In this document: positions 33,111-44,774 of the stretch, in pieces
Position numbering within the stretch: the first letter of the stretch is position 1
Layout: each line of letters begins with the position of its first letter
Source: Liolophura sinensis
Lineage: Eukaryota; Mollusca; Polyplacophora; Chitonida; Chitonidae
Length of the DNA stretch: 64,000 nucleotides
Assembly (NCBI RefSeq): GCF_032854445.1
Contig: NC_088303.1
Span: 26,577,265-26,641,264, forward strand
Reading direction: 5' to 3'
The notes under the pieces: generated by a model
The model's database searches: none
What the model was told of the DNA's origin: nothing
What the model saw: only the letters and a program-made list of their open reading frames with translations
Position numbers and translations under genes: made by a program

Positions 33111-34440
33111 GTAAGAAATTGAGTTCTGTGTGAAATACTTTTATCAGTATTATTAAAAACCATACTACTCACATGAAGCAATATTTCTTTATGGTTTCAA
33201 ATTAGAGCCGTGAACCTGCTTTTATCGGTTTCATCCCTTTTTTTGTTGGCGTCCATCCTTACCCCTCGACCTTGCTGAGAAAGTCGCCTTAAAGTCGTGT
33301 GATTGGAGATACAAAAGAGCATATGGAGATTTACTACTTTATTAGGTTTATTTCGAAAATAAGTGTAACGTGCGCATCAACAGAATTTAGCTGAAAGAGG
33401 CTGTGTTCCATATAGTAGCCAAAAATGTCCAACTGGCAGACATGTAACCCAATGTCTGCTAAGACAGAATAAGACAACTGTTATAGTACGCGTAAAACTA
33501 ATAATGTGTCTAATTTTACTCATTTTAATATAGTTAGAGAAGCACAGGTCTTGTTCCACCCTAGACAGATACATGCGCAGAAAATCGGTTTAACCCTCTA
33601 TGCTTTGATAATGACTGACAATAACTTCCCAGGCACGACTGAAAATCATTTAAGGGGTTATTTGACACTTCCACCTGTGGAAGACACACTTAGCGCCGCC
33701 CTGTGACATCACCGCAGTGTTCCGGCGACCTCACGTTTCCCACGTGTCATTATTAGGTGTTTACGAGGATATATCGCCATGAAAATCAGACAGCTAATCA
33801 TTGTGGATGAGAGTTGAGACGGAGAGCCCGACCATCGTTTATATGTAATCACTTCATCTGGATATGCCTGACGGACATATCGTGACACTTTATCACGATG
33901 TACCTGACGGCGACTTAGCGCGATTCCTGTCTGCTGGCATCACGCACCTATTCCAGCGGACTTGAACATCGATTCATGACATTTACGGGCATAGTCCCTC
34001 TGCTAAGTACAACAAATATCAATGTGGTCTAAAATTCAATTACTCCAGGTGACATTGTTCCTTATCGTTGCTTCCATCTCAATAATGGAATAAATAAAAA
34101 AAACCTGCTTAAAAATACCTCAAGAGCTGTAAATTTTATGGATGGAGGAAACGTGATATCCCACCCAGACAACTGCCGGCCGCTTCCGTTATGTATACCT
34201 GGGAAATTCGTTCATTTCTTTTGACAGTTAGATGTGTCTGTACAATTATCATTACCGAATTCATCCCACCTTCAAGGGTGATGCCAAGACGCCAGCAGAA
34301 GTGTCAGGACGTGAAGGTCATTATACGCTGTCCTTAGGGGCATTGATTGTCGCAATGAAGGTAACAAGACTAAGCACTTCTTACACTTTGCCGATTTGAG
34401 CGTCGAGTTGGTTGTAGAGTTCACCTCGCATCATTCATGT
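33111..34440. other. Stretch without a gene
   Basis: No recognisable frame or repeat. Confidence 0.4.
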
Positions 34441-34449
34441 GGTACGTAT

Positions 34450-34720
34450 GTCTACTCTGTATGAACTCGGGATGACCTGATGTCTCATATTAACTCATAT
34501 TACACTCGGGGCAACTCGTATTAAACTGGAGTGCCAATATTTGCATCATGTTCTCTTCTACATAAAGATACAAAGCGAAACGCGTTACACACTCGAGAAA
34601 TTCGTGCAGACCTCGCCAAAGAACCAAGGTGCAGCTCGTATAGAACTCGTATTGTAAGCCAGCTCGGCACGTATCGTATAAAACTCATAATCAAATCGTA
34701 TTACATCGTCCTAGACTCAA
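34450..34720. repeat. Degenerate short repeats around AACTCGTATTA
   Basis: Variants of ACTCGTATTAAACT appear many times with irregular spacing (GAACTCGGGATGACC, TTAACTCATATTACACTCGG, CAACTCGTATTAAACTGG, TAGAACTCGTATTGTAAG, AAAACTCATAATC). This looks like an old, decayed minisatellite with a unit near 17 bp. A 141-codon frame (34531-34956) crosses it and has no known match. Confidence 0.45.
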
Positions 34721-34950
34721 GTAATTCTCATGCTGTGTTACTGGATATTTACATTCCATGCCGAGTTGTAGCAATCCGGAGATGTTTCAAGTCGGAAAAA
34801 AATCTACACCAAACTCGGCAAAGTCTGACTCTGGCTTGGTTACTTTGGGGTACGACATGCTACGACAGACCATCAAATTGTCACCATTACAGCAAGAATG
34901 AGCCAAAATTAGGCCTGTACCCAGACTACCTCTTGTTACTAGTATTTGAT

Positions 34951-35162
34951 TTTTGATTGTTGTCTTACGCCGTACTCACTATTATTTCACTTATACGACG
35001 GCAACCAGCATTATTGTTGGAGGAAACCTGACAGTGCCTGGGACAAAACTACAACCATCCACAGGTTACTGGCAGACCTTCCCACGTGCAACCCGTAGAG
35101 GAAGCCAGCATGAGCATTGGTGATAGGCTCCTGTGTCATTGCGCGGCGTTCCCTTTCCGGCT
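34951..35162 (-). mobile_element. SINE family 1, internally shortened copy
   Basis: It has TCTTACGCCGTACTCACTAT, ACGGCAACCAGCATTATTGT, CCATCCACAGGTTACTGGCA, GACCTTCCCACGTGCAACCC, GGAAGCCAGCATGAG and the head GGCTCCTGTGTCATTGCGCG. The stretch with the B box between them is deleted. Confidence 0.85.
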
Positions 35163-36383
35163 CTAACAACCCACATGTCAGTCAGATCAAATGTCAGGAT
35201 TAGTGGCAAAATGCGAATATGTCAAAAGATGATGTGAATTTAACCAGAGTATATTGTAATAAAAGCGTGCCAAGAACAAATGCGAATAAAAATCCCAATT
35301 TTCCCATTCCAGTGCAGGAGATCACCAAAGTGATATCACAAGGTTGGATGTTTAAGGCTTGTTTCGAGTGATAACCTTATTCCATCTTGATCCATATATT
35401 AAGTACGGAACTATATGTTTCCGCGTAGTCATACTTACAATACTAAGAGAGTTGCACAGTAGCATCAAGAAGTCAGTCGAGCGGGAGACTCGGAGTGAGC
35501 TGATTGCACTTATACTGGTATGTGGGGAACCTTCCATGTACTCTTATTGTATATCTGTCACAATACAGTGCTGAATCAAAAAACTTTATGATGTCTTGTC
35601 TCCGTACCTTCCTATGTGCTATCACATGAGAACCTGTAATCCACTGTCACATTTTGCGCTGAATTTATCGGGAGATTCTGAAGGGTTGATAATAACTTTA
35701 AATTAACTTACATTGGATAGGCCATTTCGGAAGACTGAAATAAGCTGACAGTCAACATAACGCTATGGCATTCGGGCTGTGTATCGCGGTGAGGTTGAAA
35801 ATAAATATATATCGGTTTCTCTTTGTTACTATATGTAATTGTGTTTGAAGAAATAATTTAAGTTAAATCATCTGTTGATGATTTCATTTTGTCTGAGCAT
35901 TTGTTCAAAATAGTGATTTTGATTGTGCATGACCCATCCAGGTTTTACAGGGTGATAAACAAGTGCATGTGCTCTTTTGTTAAAGCATTGCAACCCTCGG
36001 CAGGATTTCACGCATAATTCAACAAAAATTCGTGCTACTTACAAATAGATAACTTTTCTGACATCTGAAACCTTACATGGCCTCAAGCACAATTTGAAGC
36101 TGAAAACATAGAGTCCTGCATGGATGTTCCCAAAGCCTGCCATCTTGTAGTGTGGAGCAGATCGTTATGTGCTTTGTTTGTAACTCGTAAAACCCTTCTG
36201 TACATTTTCTGTGCATTTTCTTGTTTGGTGGATAGAGAGGGGAGCGTTGGTTTCGAACTCCTGGTAATAATACAGAGGCTTGGAGCTTCAGAACACATGG
36301 TCATTAAATAAACATCTCTCATCCATTACTTCTTCTAAGGGACAAAAAACGTTTCCCTGGAAACATTCCAAACTGTCGCTTAT
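35163..36383. other. Stretch without a supported gene
   Basis: A plus-strand frame near 35440-35515 (ELHSSIKKSVERETRSEL) ends at a donor-like CTG/GTATGT, but no acceptor is convincing. Nothing else seen. Confidence 0.3.
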
Positions 36384-36915
36384 TTTTTTCAACACGTCCA
36401 TATATACATGACTAGTTATAAACTCCGGGTGCGCTGTTAAAATGGATTTTTCACCTTTAAAGGAAGTATGGTGAACGGTGCCGGTAAATTCTGTTTTGTC
36501 AGACAGGTTAAGTAAAACAAGTAAGAGCTGCAAACACCTGACACACAGTTTAATGGCAATGACTCTGACACCCGGGATCACCGGAATGTTTTTCCTCCGA
36601 CCACATGTTCCATTTATCAGGCTGGTGTGAGGTGTGGTAACAGCCACTGCCGCAGCCATCAACAAATTCTAACACTAACGAATTACAACGTGGCTTGTAC
36701 TTTTGTCGGGAATAAAGTGAATTCATGGAGACGCGCGCTGCTTGTCCTACACTTTCCAGTGTACTGGCTGACAAATGGGATACTTCAGTGGTATCAGCAT
36801 TTTAGCCTCGTGGACTCGCGTTGCAACAGTATATGTACACACAGCTAATGGCTCCTCGTTGTCATATAGCTGAAAAATTACTAAGTACGACATAAAACCC
36901 CTTACATACTCACTA
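36384..36915 (+). repeat. Dispersed repeat family 4, uninterrupted copy
   Basis: It matches the 31720-32564 copy from TTTCAACACGTCC to the end, GTCATATAGCTGAAAAATTA then CTAAGTACGACATAAAACCC. The 3' ~45 bp equal the ends of SINE families 2 and 3. The middle (GATACTTCAGTGGTATCAGC) also resembles family 3 (GATACTTCAGTGGGGGCAGC), so families 3 and 4 share part of the body. Confidence 0.75.
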
Positions 36916-37341
36916 TTTATTGATAATGTCAATATATTGATTTAGTTTTGGTCACGTTATATTTTGGGGTTAAGGATGGAGCAAATGCTGTGAACTACAG
37001 TTATTCACTGAAGACATATCTTTCGTACCAAAACTTGCAAAAAGCCATTTTAAAACTTTGGGTTAGTGTCCTCTTGGATAAGATTCACTGTATCTTATGA
37101 GCAAGCATGGGGCTCTGTGAGTGGGTATTTTCCTTAACAAGTACAGCTTTTATATTCCTCACGATTAACTTGCTTGATTGTAAATACATGTATACTTCAA
37201 TTGTCATCGATACCTTGCATGTGTTAACCATTTCCCTGAAGATTTATAAGATTATACCGAAAGCTAGGATCAACATACATCATTGGTTTGTCCTTTTTTA
37301 TTTCGTACTACACGTATGTATAGATTTGTCTCAATTTGTCC
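36916..37341. other. Stretch without a gene
   Basis: No feature seen; AT-rich. Confidence 0.4.
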
Positions 37342-37668
37342 GGAACCGCTTCGGTGGCCTAATGGTTAGAGCCTCGCAGTCCGCAGACCTGAGATCAAAC
37401 CCGTGTCTGGTCATACCAAGGACTTTAAAATTGGTACTAGTTGTTGCCTCGCTTGACGATCAGCGCTGAGAGGTTAGGGCAAGGAAACAGGACTAGTTGG
37501 CCCGGTGTATGTATAATGTGACAGGGTAAAGTGTCATGTTTGGTGTCATCGGCGTGATACTTCAGTGGGGGCAGCACAATAGCGGAATGGGCTCGCCCTG
37601 AAGACACAGCATATATATCTAATGACTCGTCATCGTGATATGACTGAAAAATTGTTAAGTACATACAT
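37342..37668 (+). mobile_element. SINE family 3, near full-length copy
   Basis: The tRNA-like head is CTTCGGTGGCCTAATGGTTA (A box GGTGGCCTAATGG) with B box GAGATCAAACCC. The body follows with TCTGGTCATACCAAGGACTT, GGCAAGGAAACAGGACTAGT, TGGTGTCATCGGCGTGATAC, CTTCAGTGGGGGCAGCACAA, and the end GATATGACTGAAAAATTGTT AAGTAC then a (CATA)n tail. The head differs from families 1 and 2, and the 3' end is shared with 2 and 4. Confidence 0.88.
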
Positions 37669-38021
37669 ACTGTTTGTCTACCATAAGTGTCTTACCTACG
37701 CTACCTAATAGCCCTTGACCTACCCACAGTAGATCAAGCAGATGCAAATCAATATCCATTCCAATTTTTCCAATGACCATTCCACCTGCATCACGTATTC
37801 AATGACCCCCATTAAAATGTCTCGCGTTTCCTTCCTTAAATTTTTACTTGAATGATGTCTGGCATACCCCAGTTAATTAAGGAAAGTTGCTGAAACGTCT
37901 GCTAATTTAAATCTAACCAAGATTGATGATTCTTCGGATATTGTGTCATATGCACCAAAAACTGCAGAATTCTAAATACCACATGCACCATGCCCGGAAT
38001 CCTTGGCGATTTCCACACCTC
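37669..38021. other. Stretch without a gene
   Basis: No feature seen. Confidence 0.4.
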
Positions 38022-38995
38022 ATGATATGTTTATCCATGCACGCATCGGCATGGTCTCAACAGTCAATAATGTGTTAACCCATGCACGCATTGGCATGGT
38101 CTCAACAGTCAATAATGTGTTAATCCATGCACGCATTGGCATGGTCTCAACAGTCAATAATGTGTTAACCCATGCACGCATTGGCATGGTCTCAACAGTC
38201 AATAATGTGTTAATCCATGCACGCATTTGCATGGTCTCAACAGTAAATAATGTGTTAATCCATGCACGCATTGGCATGGTCTCAACAGTCAATAATGTGT
38301 TTATCTATGCACATATTTACACGATCAACACACCCAATAATGTGTTTATTACCACGTTCTGCAGACCCAGTGATGTGTTTCTCCATGTTCTGTAGACGTT
38401 TCCCACACATATAATTTTTTATTCATGCTCTACGCGGTTCCGACACTCAATAATGTGCTTATCCATGCATGTATTTACACAGTCTCCACACCCAATAATG
38501 TTATCTATCTGTGTATTTGCACGATCTGCAAACCCAATAATGTGTTTATCCATGCTCTACACGTTTCTCACATCTAATAATGTGTTTATCCGTGATTTAT
38601 GGTTCCCACTTTGAATAGTATATTTATCCATATTCTACAGTTTCCACACCTCTATTTGTATCTTAATGTATTTATGCGCGCTCTACACGGTTCCCACACC
38701 AAAAACTTTGTTTATCGATGTATTTACAGGGTTCTCACACCCAGTATTGTATTTATCCAGGCACTACGCCGTTCCCACACCCCACAGTGCGATTATCCAT
38801 GCTCTACACGGTTACCACAGCCCATAATGTGTTTATCCATGTATTTACACACCCAGTATTATGCTTATCCATGTATTTAGGTGGTTTACACACTTATTAT
38901 TGTGCACTACACCGTTACCACACACACAGTGTGTTTATTCATGCTATACATGGTTACCACAGCCAGTAATGTGTTTCTTCATGCTCCACATATCC
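38022..38995. repeat. 45-bp minisatellite with a long decayed flank
   Basis: From 38028 to about 38310 six units of GCACGCATTGGCATGGTCTC then AACAGTCAATAATGTGTTAATCCAT are almost identical. To the right, units diverge (TTTATCCATGCTCTACACGG, TTCCCACACC) but the AATGTGTTTATCCATG core can be followed to about 38990. Both strands have open frames with a 15-residue repeat since 45 is a multiple of three. The sharp change from uniform to decayed units suggests local recent expansion at the left edge. Confidence 0.93.
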
Positions 38996-39545
38996 AGGTG
39001 TTCAAGTCAAAAATCGTCATATGTAATGCTCCTGTTGCTGAGCGACAAGACAGGGAAGTACCAATATGGTTGCTTATAACTCTAAGGTATATCATACCTG
39101 AATTTACAACATCGATTTTTACACAAATTTTTGTTTCTGCCCCTAAGGGTCCAAATCACTATGAATTGAATACATTTCCATGATAATAAGAACGGGAAAC
39201 CGTAATGAAAATCATGGAGTAGAGATACTGGTTTCCTCTACACACGAAGTATGGTAATCTTACGTGTGGAGTTCAACTCCATTGTTTATTAACTCGCAAC
39301 GTCCCTGACCTTTAGCACCACTATATAGCTGGAAAACCGTTATCTGTAACATCAAGACCACTATGTACAAAGCCGATAACACCATTACTTTCAATATTGC
39401 TTACAAAACTATCTGAAAAAATGCTAATAACACTACAAGCAACACCCTTTAACACTGCTACTTACATGTATGTACGGTATATATGTACGTGTATAACTTT
39501 TTACACCACCATCTGGAAAACTGCTAACAACTATAGGCAACATCA
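38996..39545. other. Stretch without a gene
   Basis: No feature seen. Confidence 0.4.
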
Positions 39546-39713
39546 TTTTTTTATTTATTTATTTATTTATTTGATTAGAGTATTACTCTGTACTCAAGAA
39601 TATTCCACTTATACGTCGGCGACCAGCATTACAGTGGGAGTGAACCGGACAGAGCCCGGGGAAAACCCCCGACTATCCGCAGGCTGTTGATAGACATTTT
39701 CATGTACAACCGG
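39546..39713 (-). mobile_element. SINE family 1, 5'-truncated, with target duplication
   Basis: It begins with (TTTA)n, then GATTAGAGTATTACTCTGTA, GTCGGCGACCAGCATTACAG, ACCGGACAGAGCCCGGGGAA, and ends near ATGTACAACCGG. AGGCAACATCA (39535-39545) and AGGCAACACCA (39714-39724) flank it, 10 of 11 identical. Confidence 0.88.
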
Positions 39714-39794
39714 AGGCAACACCAGTTAACATAGCTGAGTAGTAACTCATGTATATCCGTGTGTAAAACCGTTTACAACGCCATCGCTGACCGA

Positions 39795-40006
39795 AAAGTT
39801 TGGGTCAACTGACTCAAAAATCTGAGTAATACAATTAAGCTCATTCAAATCAGAATAACCTGATGACCAGATCAGCTGAGTCATGAAACTCATCTGGTTA
39901 AATTGTTGACTCACTTGGTCAGTCGGAAAACTCACAAAAGTCTTTCATGGCTTGAATTAGCTCAATTGTATAACTCAAATTTTTGAGTCAGTCGACCTAA
40001 ACATTT
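39795..40006. mobile_element. MITE-like palindrome with four AP-1 sites
   Basis: The left arm (AAAGTTTGGGTCAACTGACT, then CAAAAATCTGAGTAATACAATT) pairs with the reverse complement of the right arm (GAATTAGCTCAATTGTATAA to GTCAGTCGACCTAAACATTT) over about 55 bp at roughly 85%. The centre holds a smaller palindrome ACCAGAT...ATCTGGT. No coding capacity. TGACTCA or TGAGTCA, the AP-1 consensus, occurs at 39810, 39877, 39907 and 39984. No clear target duplication was found. Confidence 0.65.
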
Positions 40007-41245
40007 CTCTTAGTGATCTCGAACACCACTACCAACACTGTCTGGAATCAACTAACTTCACTGTCTTCAACACCGCTGACAGTATAATCTGCAACACATT
40101 CCGTTCTCAACCATACCTTTGATTTCAACACCAAACATCAGCAATTTCACCTGTTCAGTAGATGGATCTTAGATTTCACCAAATTTTATTGACATTTTTT
40201 CATATTTTGTTTCTTTGATGTATCGTGATAATGCGGAAGACAAGGGAACAAATATGGAAGCTCTGTGGATAGAGATTCACAGGTTTGTGTTCTGATTGCT
40301 TGCTTGCTCGACTGATTGGTTCATCAATATTTTAAGTCGAAGTAAAGAACATTAGTAAAGAAGTTATTGGTGGACTTAGTGATCGTTAGTGATCATGGTC
40401 GATTTTAAAAGCAACCATGATCAGGAATAGGAGAAAGTATAGCCTGGAAAACTCGGAAATTTTGTCTGAATTACAAATAAATAATACCGGTTTCATTCAG
40501 TTTGTATCTGCACAATATACTTTAAATGATTAAAGTCAAACAAATAGAACCTTTCATGGGTATATTTTAGGTATAAATTGTTAGTGAGAAAAATGAAAAG
40601 CGAGTTGTCTCCAACAGCTGCGTTATGCAAACCTATATACGAAGTACAAATCAATGTCTACGTTCTTTAGTCAGCATACAACCAAGGGGAGGCTAATCCA
40701 TAAAACTGCAGACAATTTCAGATATTCACAAGTTAAGCCCCATGTCCTATACAAAAAATGTTTTGCCAATTAGAATGTGTTCTGCCACTCAAAGTGACAT
40801 CTTCCCAAAACTTTACACCCGACAACCTTTTGAAAGGATACTGCATCAATATATCATGGTTGAATTTTAAATTTTAATAACATTTGCCGTATTTTCTTTC
40901 TACCAGACTGGTGCCTCAAAGTTACAGATCACATCAGTCATGTCATTTCCTATTGTGGAAATTCAGGGGTTGGCGATAAACGTTTTACGCATAATTATAC
41001 ATAAGGTGTATATACATGTACATGGAGCTACACACACCGCCGGAGAATAGCTCAGGTTAATCTGAGAGTACATGTTTTCAGTATATGTATTTAACCGTAG
41101 TTTAGGGTTTTGTTCAGTTTACTAACTCTTGTATTTTGCACACTAATTGTCTAGACTCATTCGGGCGTTGTTGCTAGGTGACACTATATATTGACAGAAA
41201 ATATATCCATATTTCACTACCTTTAGGCCTACAAATGGGCCTTGC
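40007..41245. other. Stretch without a gene
   Basis: No frame of note and no known repeat. Confidence 0.4.
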
Positions 41246-41518
41246 AGGGGTCCACCTTGGCTGAGGTGGTTGGCGCCCCTGCACGCCGCAATGGCTGAGG
41301 GGCCGTTCACCAATGCAGTCGATGTGGTGAGTTCAAGTACAGCACACACTAGCTTCCTCTCCAACCGTACGTGGGAAAGTCTTCCAGCAACTAGTGGATG
41401 GTCGTGGATTTTCCCCGGGGCTCTGCCAGGTTTCCTGGCACCGTAATGCTGACCGGCGTTGCATAGGTAAAATATTCTTCAGTACGGCGTAAAACAACAA
41501 TGAAACAAATAAATGAAT
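41246..41518 (+). mobile_element. SINE family 1, near full-length copy
   Basis: Head GGGGTCCACCTTGGCTGAGG, B box GTGAGTTCAAGTAC, body CTTCCTCTCCAACCGTACGT and CCCCGGGGCTCTGCCAGGTT, end AAATATTCTTCAGTACGGCG with a short AACAAATAAATGAA tail. GGCCTTG occurs just before the head and just after the tail, a possible short target duplication, but the local sequence repeats GGCCT and makes this uncertain. Confidence 0.88.
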
Positions 41519-42006
41519 TTAGGCCTTGTATATATAGGATACATTTGATGATAGTTTACAATTTTGTTGGTCAGTTTAAGTATTCGTCAGTTTTCACCAC
41601 CGACCTTTGGCAAGTGACTGATTAACTTTCTCGCGTATGAAGTACAGGCTTCCAGATCATATTTATTGGTTGCAGACAAGTGGTCGTCTAAGAACGTTAG
41701 ATTAAGCAAACGACCACATGAGCACTTTCGACCATTTTACTGATACCCAAGATCTCGACTAAAGAACTAAAGAAAAATAGAGGATCTACAAACTCACTGT
41801 AAAGATTAAACTATTTTAAAGAGCGTGGATAAATATAGCTGCAGATATATTTATAGCTCATTTCAGGTGTTTTGTTAGCGTATAGCCATATATGCATTAT
41901 GAAAAAGTCTGTCAAATTACAGTAAATAATACTGTTAATTGTCACATTCGTTGCTGCTGTAAAAAGATTTACAGTATTTAAAGGTGTTATTTCGTTTCCT
42001 TTTTGT
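41519..42006. other. Stretch without a gene
   Basis: No feature beyond the target duplication of the next SINE at its right end. Confidence 0.4.
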
Positions 42007-42269
42007 AACTTCCTCGCTTGGCGTTCAGCAAGAAGGGGATAGTGCAACGACTGGTTGACCCGTATCAGTATAATGGCTCGGGCGGGGCGGCTTACTTGCC
42101 TTCGGTAAGTCGTCTCAGTGATGCAGCACTAAATAAAAGAGCGGTGGAAATCCGTCCTGCAACAAAGGAGGCACACTACACGTGCATGCACCCTAATGAT
42201 TCCTTCGTCGTCATATGACTGAAAAATTGTCGAGTACGACGTTAAACCCCAAGCACTCACTCACTCACT
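42007..42269 (+). mobile_element. SINE family 2, 5'-truncated, 14-bp duplication
   Basis: It starts in the body (CTTCCTCGCTTGGCGTTCAG), continues GGGGATAGTGCAACGACTGG and GGAAATCCGTCCTGCAACAA, and ends GTCATATGACTGAAAAATTG, TCGAGTACGACGTTAAACCC, (ACTC)n. CGTTTCCTTTTTGT flanks it at 41993-42006 and 42270-42283, identical over 14 bp. The tRNA head is lost. Confidence 0.95.
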
Positions 42270-42607
42270 CGTTTCCTTTTTGTGTATATTTACTGAACCA
42301 CGTTGTATATGTACAAATATTTGCAGTTCTGCGTTACGTCTGTAATATGTTGTAGATATTCACACCACATAGGACTGTTTTATCCTCACAATACCTCCAG
42401 GTGTTAATTTATACGTATTATGTGTAATATTACTCCAAAGTATAGTAGATTCACAATTTTGTGCAGCTGTAAATTTACGTGGCTTGGCCTGTACTCTATT
42501 ATCAGATTATTTATTTTCTTAGTTATAAATTCCATAATTACAGCCATAGTTCTGACCACGGCGTGAATTAATATACTGATTAAAACTCATTACTGCTATA
42601 TGTTATA

Positions 42608-42635
42608 CAGTCCTGGAAAAAAGTTTGGAATATTG
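42608..42635 (+). repeat. Left terminal inverted repeat of the Tc1 element
   Basis: 28 bp, CAGTCCTGGAAAAAAGTTTG plus GAATATTG. It is exactly the reverse complement of the right end. Confidence 0.97.
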
Positions 42636-42930
42636 TTTTCACTGATGATAGCATTTACCAGAAACATAGTTTTTGTGCACCTTACATTGAATGCACACAT
42701 TCTTGTTTGGGTGGAAAATGTAGTGGATTATGTCCCCTTTCAGCTCATACACACCATTATTGCTTGTGTCACCTGAGCAAAATTACAGTTGGGACAAAGC
42801 ATGACCATCCATTTCTCAGTGAAAAAGTCATGTACGCAGACATGATTATAATTTAACCTTGTAACTCTTATAAAAGCTCGGTTAAGGCATGCCAGTGCTC
42901 CAGAGTGTTTCCAACAATACTGCTGTGATC

Positions 42931-43949
42931 ATGAGACGTCACCTGAGTGCTGCAGCCTGCAACCATATCGTTGGTATGAGCCTGGCTGGAGCAAAACAGA
43001 AGGACATTGCAGCAGCTCTTGGTGTCACTCAGGGAGCCGTCTCCAAAATCTTTAAGCGACACCTACAGACGGGTGTGCCGACGCCTAGACCGAGGTCTGG
43101 TCGGCCACGAAAGACCACTGAGAGAGAAGACAGGTATCTGGTGAGACTTTGCCGCAATGGCCGTACGAAGAGTTCCAACCAGATACGCGCTGACTGGATG
43201 AGATTTACCAATAGTCCTGTGTCAAGCCGCTTAGTGCGATCCAGACTGTTGACTGCTGGGTATTTGGTGAGGAGGCCTAAGAGGAAGCCTTTGCTACAGC
43301 GTCGACACCGCCAGGCACGCTTATCCTGGGCGCGGGAACACCTGAACTGGCAGGTGGGACACTGGCGACACGTGATATTCAGTGATGAGTCTCGTTTTGT
43401 CGTCTACCGGGAAGATGGCCGTGTGATGGTGCGTCGTCAGGCTCACGAGGCTCTGAACGAAGATTGCATCATGCCCAGAGGCCAAGGCGGGGGCGGTGGG
43501 GTCACCGTCTGGGGTGCTTTTCATAGCACTGGTAAATGCGACCTGCACGTCTTGGATGGACACATGAACCAGCACCAATATCAACGGATTCTGGAAACGA
43601 TAATGCTTCATTTGCTCGGCAACAATTCAGGGCAAACTTTGTGTATCAGGACAACACCACGCCGCACCGGGCCGAACTGATACGGAATTTTCTGGAACAG
43701 GAGGGTGTTGAGCACATGCAGTGGCCAGCCATTTCACCGGATATGAGCCCAATTGAGAACTTGTGGGCGGAAGTTTCCCGTGGGTTGAATAACCTGGATG
43801 AAGCCCCAACGAACGTGACTGAACTAAGTCGTGCTGTGCTCACTTGCTGGAGAGATATACCGGAAGAAAATTTGACTTCCTTAGTTGCCAGTATGCCAAG
43901 ACGTGTCCGCGCATTGTACAATGCGAGGGGTGGGCACACCAAGTACTAA
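42931..43949 (+). pseudogene. Tc1-type DD34E transposase, single frameshift
   Basis: The protein would cut and rejoin the element ends at TA. The likely start is ATG 42931 (MRRHLSAAACN); the frame is open 14 codons further upstream from ATG 42889. Next come a helix-turn-helix (GMSLAGAKQKDIAAALGVTQ...), a GRPRK motif before the second DNA-binding region, and the catalytic domain with FSDESRF (first Asp), a Gly-rich GGGGGVTVWGAF, YQDNTTPHR (second Asp) and SPDMSPIENLW (Glu). There are 34 residues between the second Asp and the Glu. Near 43606-43612, in ATAATGCTTCATTTGC, the frame shifts by one base, so the first half ends at 43680 and the second half continues to the stop at 43949. All catalytic residues survive across the two frames. 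Otherwise it is intact. Confidence 0.95.
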
Positions 43950-44251
43950 ATTAATTTTCTGTATTGTTAGTGTTTTGCATATTTAACTTACCAAGTATTG
44001 TAGACATATTTCCAATCGAATAAAAGATACAGCTCGTAATAAAATACATGGGTTTCACTGAATTTCTGTACTTGTTTGGGGCGCTTTCAGAATATCGTGA
44101 AAAACTCGTCTCCTATAACATTTAGAAATGTTTTGGTTTGAGAAAACTATTGATAATGCATCATAGAGACTAGTCCAAGTGAAACCAATCGACAGATTAT
44201 TGACCTGAACGCAACGAACCACGCTCTTCGTGGAGATGGTGTGAAATTCAC

Positions 44252-44279
44252 CAATATTCCAAACTTTTTTCCAGGACTG
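44252..44279 (-). repeat. Right terminal inverted repeat of the Tc1 element
   Basis: 28 bp, CAATATTCCAAACTTTTTTC plus CAGGACTG on the plus strand, the mirror of the left end, followed by TA. Confidence 0.97.
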
Positions 44280-44281
44280 TA

Positions 44282-44774
44282 TGTTACCCATTGCATTTGA
44301 GGATAAATTAACATCGTGTACACGTACATTCACAAACTGTTTTTTTTTCTTACTGGACTGACCACTTCAGTAAACCATTTACTAGACCTAGGTGACGGTG
44401 AAAAAAACGATTAACATATTAATTGTTATTTTGATGTTGTTTTCAAGGTTACTCTCAGCTAATGCTCATTGAAGGAATTATTGTTCATTGTTATGAAAAG
44501 ATTAATGAATGGTAAAATTTATGAAATTACCTGTAGTGACATTTCCATAAATAGTGTGAAATCATTGGTTTTCCACTTAAAGCAGCACATTCGCTTCGGA
44601 GGCAGAATCCAGGTTCCATACAAGCTGTGTGAAAAACAGCTTTAATTTCACAAAGGAGTCGACATTCAAGGCACATATACACAAAATCATAGAAATTCAT
44701 CACCTTTGAGTCTCTGCGTCGGCTACTGTCAGTCATTCACCGAACCCGATATAACGAAACAATTGCCCTGATAA
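44282..44774. other. Stretch without a gene
   Basis: AT-rich; no feature seen. Confidence 0.4.

Larger units (their letters stand above)
42608..44279 (+). mobile_element. Tc1/mariner element, structurally complete
   Basis: Both ends carry the same 28-bp terminal inverted repeat, starting CAGTCCTGGAAAAAAGTTTG and ending ATATTG inside, with no mismatch. Each end is bounded by TA (42606-42607 and 44280-44281), the target duplication of this superfamily. The 1672-bp length and a single transposase gene fit Tc1. The perfect ends point to a fairly young copy, but the transposase is frameshifted, so this copy could move only with help in trans. Confidence 0.97.

Noticed and set aside
34531..34956. 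141-codon open frame as a gene
   Set aside because: It crosses degenerate AACTCGTATTA repeats, has no known motif and no supporting splice or start signals.
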